From CAG-791 sp963629395 (GTDB taxonomy: Bacteria; Bacillota; Clostridia; Lachnospirales; Lachnospiraceae), in the NCBI GenBank assembly GCA_963629395.1, contig CAVGIV010000076.1, positions 1 to 10,260 of the forward strand: a stretch of DNA of 10,260 nt, written 5' to 3'. Below, in pieces: positions 7,701 through 10,260 of the stretch. Below the pieces are notes generated by a model. That model saw nothing but the letters and a program-made list of their open reading frames with translations, had not been told where the DNA came from and did no database searches. A program made the position numbers and the translations under genes. Position 1 is the stretch's first letter; each line of letters opens with the position of its first letter.

Positions 7701-8856
7701 CCACGACCAGTCAGCGCAGGCCAAATCGGAGTTCCTGGCGCGTATGTCCCACGAGATCCGAACGCCCATGAACGGCATCATCGGCATGACACAGATCGCG
7801 CTGGAGGAATCCCAGAGCGAGGAACGCCGCCTTGACTGCCTGAAAAAGGTGGAGAGCTCCTCCCATTACCTTCTGGGACTGCTCAATGACATTCTGGACA
7901 TGTCCAAGATCGAGAGCGGCAAGATGACATTGGCCTCCGCTCCGTTTGACATGCAAGAACTCCTGGACGGGCTGCAGGCAGTCCTGTGCGGGCGCTTCGC
8001 GGAGAAAAAACAGGACTTTTCCATGCAGATCCAGCTTTCTCACACCGGGTACCTCGGAGACAGCCTGCGCCTTAGCCAGGTGCTGGTGAATCTTCTGGGG
8101 AATGCGAGCAAGTACTCGGAGGACCACACAAGAGTCCGGCTGATCGTGCAGGAAAAGGCGGATGCCGCAGATGCTGATGGGTGGTCGAATCTGTATTTTG
8201 CCGTCATTGATGAGGGCATCGGCATTGCCAGAGAGGACCAGCAGCGGATCTTCCGGCGCTTTGAGCAGGTGGATACGATGGCGGCGCGCCAGCAGGGAAC
8301 GGGGCTGGGCCTTGCCATCAGCAACCGTCTGGTCCGCCTGATGGGGAGCCGGATCGAGCTTGAAAGCGAGCTTGGAAGGGGAAGCCGGTTTTACTTTACC
8401 CTGCGGCTGCAGCAGGCCGCGGTGGAGAAGCAGGCAGAGGATAAGACAGACAGAAACGTGGACTTTACCGGTGCGAGGGTTCTCGTGGCAGAGGACAATG
8501 CCCTGAATATGGAGATCCTCTGCAGCTTTCTGGAGACGCTTGGATGCGTGCCGGAGGGTGCCGGGGACGGGCAGCAGGCGGTGGAGATGTTCAGCCGGTC
8601 GCCGGAAGGGTATTACCGGCTGATCCTGATGGATGTGATGATGCCGGTGATGAACGGCCTGGAGGCTGCGCACCGGATCCGGCTCCTGCCGCGCGCGGAT
8701 GCGCAGCGTGTGCCGATTGCGGCGATCAGCGCCAATGCCTTCGAGGAGGATATCCGGCGGTCGCTGGCGAGCGGCATGAACGCACATCTGTCCAAGCCGG
8801 TGGATATGGCAAAGCTCCGGGAGCTGCTGGAAAAGGTTCTGGGGGAGCAAGGATAG
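4729..8856 (+). CDS. Hybrid sensor histidine kinase with degenerate GGDEF domain and C-terminal receiver
   Basis: This 1375-residue membrane protein is predicted to sense an extracellular signal and pass phosphate from His to Asp within one chain. In order it has: TM1 about 8-33; an extracytoplasmic Cache-like sensor about 34-370; TM2 about 372-395; a HAMP-like linker 396-450; a PAS-like region 452-597 ending GYVRDIHEAK; a degenerate GGDEF domain about 605-810; a GAF-like region about 820-990; HisKA with FLARMSHEIRTPMNGIIGM and phospho-acceptor His1008; and HATPase_c. The ATPase shows the N-box NLLGNASKYS (Asn1121, Asn1125), the G1 box DEGIGI at 1161-1166 and the G2 box GTGLGL at 1190-1195. 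The receiver (about 1248-1372) has Glu1255-Asp1256, phospho-acceptor Asp1302 in LMDVMMP, Ser1334 and Lys1356. The GGDEF signature is GSDEF (688-692), so cyclase activity is doubtful. There is no HPt domain, so phosphorelay would need a separate partner. ATG 4729 has only a weak ribosome site. The first copy of a 72-bp repeat forms its C-terminal codons. Confidence 0.93.
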   Translation: MGKRKRSLMFILLVPLLFAVLIEGVLPFTALLVSKTRETMIEASVNIDSSIVDNRRMVLGDAMDEQWSAVRRENTFLTSRLQSYLERSGLTLQEFISNREAKLLYSEAVFPELLNYLQRDGSCGVFLILANEEAAAGDYTGFFLRDSDPTTETLTNSDLLLEKGSKTLAQEATISLDNAWTTSFHLAGPGERDADDFFYEPYLLALENTDVEASRMAYWSTPFVLENNALDSHQMITYSVPLICDGTVYGVLGTEVSVSYLLKSYLLVQDLDQNQNAGYVLAIEQEDGTYSEMTGKGVLYEALGESGDGFTLEDTAYPNLWKVTGVKAGEQSVYAVRSELALYQAQVPYENKTWVLCGLVTESSIFGLGNLLYRTIFTTVLVCAVVGMVLMCSVVSRVLRPVYRLMESVRGGIAGLRAFEMSGIAEVDELHDVVETLTEQELRIRNQLNDEKERYRLAIRSSSDMFITYRMSMQMLEIVNSRSYDGIWPLRDFWDRVIAPRLSGEDLLRCERIFRGEDEELAGEICLLEASSDANDPDANSPEATTGVPRNVPYDAGYAEAPTVHSKGHWYAYQGRLVADPESGEKRIVGYVRDIHEAKVRALEQEAQSMRDPVTGFYRLQPGTEVIETARRQAPAGVLAVLDLSRFSFLVGHCGLTFGDVILEEFARLLRGLITREVPGRSVYVRAGSDEFIVWMPGASPEICRRILDPLKKQFGALVQNGSLELRFHAGLAEAGSVIPVGTEKALGGVPAAGAVNAAISADDTDAAWGRSSNGTAAGETIATDVLIRRACISLAEARRRNRCCILWDEGTGSDEPVRPFGEIVSQGYSVQNGLASLALNLFDRSYALEASLDLMALRLERELGLQNLVITRFHEEYLTGSVEYAWHALEDKSEWDAIVPRSEEECRRMNQLAAGHRLQRISSRFAVDMRCDWLAKENEPGLFLPMTDNGQYSGDIFLIGLPSELLEDAAQSAQLCEICTIIQNSINQKRHDQSAQAKSEFLARMSHEIRTPMNGIIGMTQIALEESQSEERRLDCLKKVESSSHYLLGLLNDILDMSKIESGKMTLASAPFDMQELLDGLQAVLCGRFAEKKQDFSMQIQLSHTGYLGDSLRLSQVLVNLLGNASKYSEDHTRVRLIVQEKADAADADGWSNLYFAVIDEGIGIAREDQQRIFRRFEQVDTMAARQQGTGLGLAISNRLVRLMGSRIELESELGRGSRFYFTLRLQQAAVEKQAEDKTDRNVDFTGARVLVAEDNALNMEILCSFLETLGCVPEGAGDGQQAVEMFSRSPEGYYRLILMDVMMPVMNGLEAAHRIRLLPRADAQRVPIAAISANAFEEDIRRSLASGMNAHLSKPVDMAKLRELLEKVLGEQG

Positions 8857-8998
8857 GAATAGATCGGCGCCTGGATTGCAGACACATCGGGCAAGCTGTT
8901 GGAAAGGGTGCTGGAGTAGCAAGGATAAGAATGGGTCGACACCTGGATTGCAGGCACATCGGACAAAGCTGTTGGAAAAGATTCTGGGAGAGCAAGGA
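8823..8998. repeat. Tandem repeat, 72-73 bp unit, about 2.4 copies, over the kinase 3' end
   Basis: Copy 1 (8823-8894) contains the last codons of the kinase gene (LLEKVLGEQG, stop) plus 38 bases after the stop. Copy 2 (8895-8967) differs from it at about 12 of 72 positions, by eye. Copy 3 is partial (8968-8998) and stops matching after GAGCAAGGA. Shared blocks include AGCAAGGATA and CCTGGATTGCAG. The copies shift frame by 72 and 73 bases, so only copies 1 and 3 keep the LLEK-LGEQG reading open, and in different frames. Confidence 0.85.
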
Positions 8999-9057
8999 CC
9001 GGAACGAAGTGACAAAGCGGAAGGCGACGGCCGCTGCGGAGAACGGAGCTGCATGGA
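8857..9057. other. Intergenic stretch made mostly of repeat copies
   Basis: Between the kinase stop and the next start, the first two thirds are tandem repeat copies. From 8999 to 9057 the sequence is unique and open in the frame of copy 3, reading PERSDKAEGDGRCGERSCME to TGA at 9059-9061. I see no hairpin with a T-run and no promoter. GGAG at 9045-9048 is the likely ribosome binding site for the downstream gene. Confidence 0.5.
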
Positions 9058-10260
9058 ATGAATGTATGTGAGGACGAAGTGAATATGTGTACGCAGAGGG
9101 CGGGAGCTGGCGCAGGATGCGCGGTGAACGACGGTGGACACAGGAATCGCAGACGCATATGGCTGCGGCGCGGCTGCAAGGTGCTCTCGCTGGCGCTGGC
9201 TGTTCTTATTCTGATGAACCTGGCCTGGAACCTTTTGTACATCCACCGCAACTACGATGAGGACCGGATCATCGGCTTTTTCAACGAGCCGGACGATTCG
9301 CTGGACGTGGTGCTGATCGGTGCGAGCGACATCAGCCGTGCGTATTCCTCGGGCCTTGCGTATAAGGACTACGGCATCACGAGCTATCCCTTTACGATCA
9401 ACGGCGACGCGGTGCAGGTGTGGCAGGCGCAGCTCGACGAAGCGATGCGGCGGCAAAGCCCGGACGTTGTGGTGATCGAGGTGAATGGCGCCCTCTACAG
9501 CGCATCGGAGGAGAAGGACTTCCACATGCACCAGACGGCGGTGGAGCGTATGGCACTGCACCTGCCGCTGCTCTCGCCCATTCGGCTGCAGCTCATCGAG
9601 GAATACCTGACATCAACGAAGGACTGGAGCTCGGCACTGCGGCTCCTCCTGCCGATTTACGAATACCATTCCCACCAGCCGGGCGGCATCGGGAGCGCAC
9701 TGGCAACTGTCTGGGACAACCTGCACTTCGGCACGGACAACGAGGGCGTCTCGACGCTGCGCGGTCTGGAGACGATCACAGGGCCGGCCGTGCAGTGCGA
9801 TCTCGTGCCGGGTATCGAGAAGAGCAATGAAACCGAGGACCTGGACCCAGTGTATGAGAAGGCACTTCGAAAGTTCCTGAAGCATTGCCAAAAGAAGTAT
9901 CCACGCACCAACTTCATCTTCGTCCGCACGCCTCACCTGTTCGCAAAGGGGGATGAACGGATGCTGCGCATTTACCGGAGAACCAACCGGATTGCAGAGA
10001 TTTTCGATGAGTATGGATACACGTTCCTGAACTTTGAGAAGCTGAAGGGAGAGGTTGGTATCAATGAGACGACGGATTTCTATGACACGAACCATCTGAA
10101 TGTCAGCGGCATGAGGAAGTTCACGAGGTACTTTTCGGAGTATCTGCTGGGCCACGGCGTGACGGCGAGTGGGGAGAATCTTGCGGAGAAGACCAGGCAC
10201 CAGTGGGAGCACACGGCCAGGTACACGGATCTCTTCCTGCAGTACTATGATCGGCTCCAG
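9058..10260 (+). CDS. Membrane-anchored SGNH/DltD-like protein, probable envelope polysaccharide modification (3' end outside window)
   Basis: The frame is open from ATG 9058 to the right edge (401 codons, no stop). An Arg-rich N-terminus (about residues 29-38, RNRRRIWLRR) precedes one membrane helix at about 42-61, giving a type II anchor with the rest outside the cell. LDVVLIGASDISRAY places a candidate nucleophile at Ser90, and YDTNHLN has Asp343 and His346, the Asp-x-x-His pair of the SGNH hydrolase fold. The arrangement resembles DltD and AlgJ/AlgX-type proteins, which act with MBOAT acyltransferases to acylate teichoic acids or exopolysaccharides. An MBOAT gene would be expected nearby but is not in the window. 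ATG 9058 follows GGAG by nine bases; ATG 9085 is an alternative that shortens the hydrophilic N-terminus. The substrate is unknown. It could instead be a non-catalytic SGNH-like protein, since the other usual blocks (the Gly and Asn motifs) are not obvious. Confidence 0.72.
   Translation, partial: MNVCEDEVNMCTQRAGAGAGCAVNDGGHRNRRRIWLRRGCKVLSLALAVLILMNLAWNLLYIHRNYDEDRIIGFFNEPDDSLDVVLIGASDISRAYSSGLAYKDYGITSYPFTINGDAVQVWQAQLDEAMRRQSPDVVVIEVNGALYSASEEKDFHMHQTAVERMALHLPLLSPIRLQLIEEYLTSTKDWSSALRLLLPIYEYHSHQPGGIGSALATVWDNLHFGTDNEGVSTLRGLETITGPAVQCDLVPGIEKSNETEDLDPVYEKALRKFLKHCQKKYPRTNFIFVRTPHLFAKGDERMLRIYRRTNRIAEIFDEYGYTFLNFEKLKGEVGINETTDFYDTNHLNVSGMRKFTRYFSEYLLGHGVTASGENLAEKTRHQWEHTARYTDLFLQYYDRLQ

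Noticed and set aside
8823..8998. CRISPR-like array
   Set aside because: The unit repeats head to tail with no unique spacers, and the first copy is part of a coding sequence.
7711..9561. A 616-codon open frame on the minus strand opposite the kinase and the next gene
   Set aside because: It spans two well-supported + strand genes and the repeat. Its translation is rich in His, Arg, Leu and Pro with no domain, which is typical of antisense frames in GC-rich coding DNA.

Overview
The window is a compositional mosaic that looks like the chromosome of an anaerobic Firmicute, probably a Lachnospiraceae-type clostridium. That placement is an inference. It rests on the Gly/Ser/Thr-rich lipoprotein tether, the AAA-ATPase-like/DUF1703 protein, the IS66-type remnant with Firmicute-style TnpA wording, and the Shine-Dalgarno sites. 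Nothing in the window fixes the species.

Region 1 (1-691) is AT-rich. It holds the 3' part of an ATP-grasp ligase gene, which overlaps by ATGA a following gene that has its own good ribosome binding site. That second gene survives for only six codons. It is cut by a sequence resembling the left end of an IS66-family element.

Region 2 (692 to about 1310) is the wreck of that element: an IS66-like end, a leader, and a tnpA-type accessory gene with an in-frame TAG at codon 14. A small unrecognised ORF follows. TnpB, the TnpC transposase and the right end are absent.

Region 3 (about 1346-10260) is GC-rich apart from one insertion-like gene. It holds a lipoprotein solute-binding protein, a moderately AT-richer AAA-ATPase/PD-(D/E)XK protein, a 1375-residue hybrid sensor histidine kinase and a membrane-anchored SGNH/DltD-like protein that runs off the right edge. 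The kinase has an extracytoplasmic sensor, HAMP-like, PAS-like, degenerate GGDEF, GAF-like, HisKA, HATPase and receiver parts. All four genes lie on the + strand with no convincing terminator between them.

A 72-73 bp unit is repeated about 2.4 times across the 3' end of the kinase gene and the gap to the SGNH gene. The last copy keeps an open frame that ends in an ATGA overlap with the SGNH start. This suggests the two genes were once translationally coupled and the repeat has separated them.

A working model, by inference only: the binding protein captures an extracellular solute and presents it to the kinase. The kinase then controls genes that include the downstream envelope-modification gene. 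No ABC permease, response-regulator gene or HPt domain is visible in the window.
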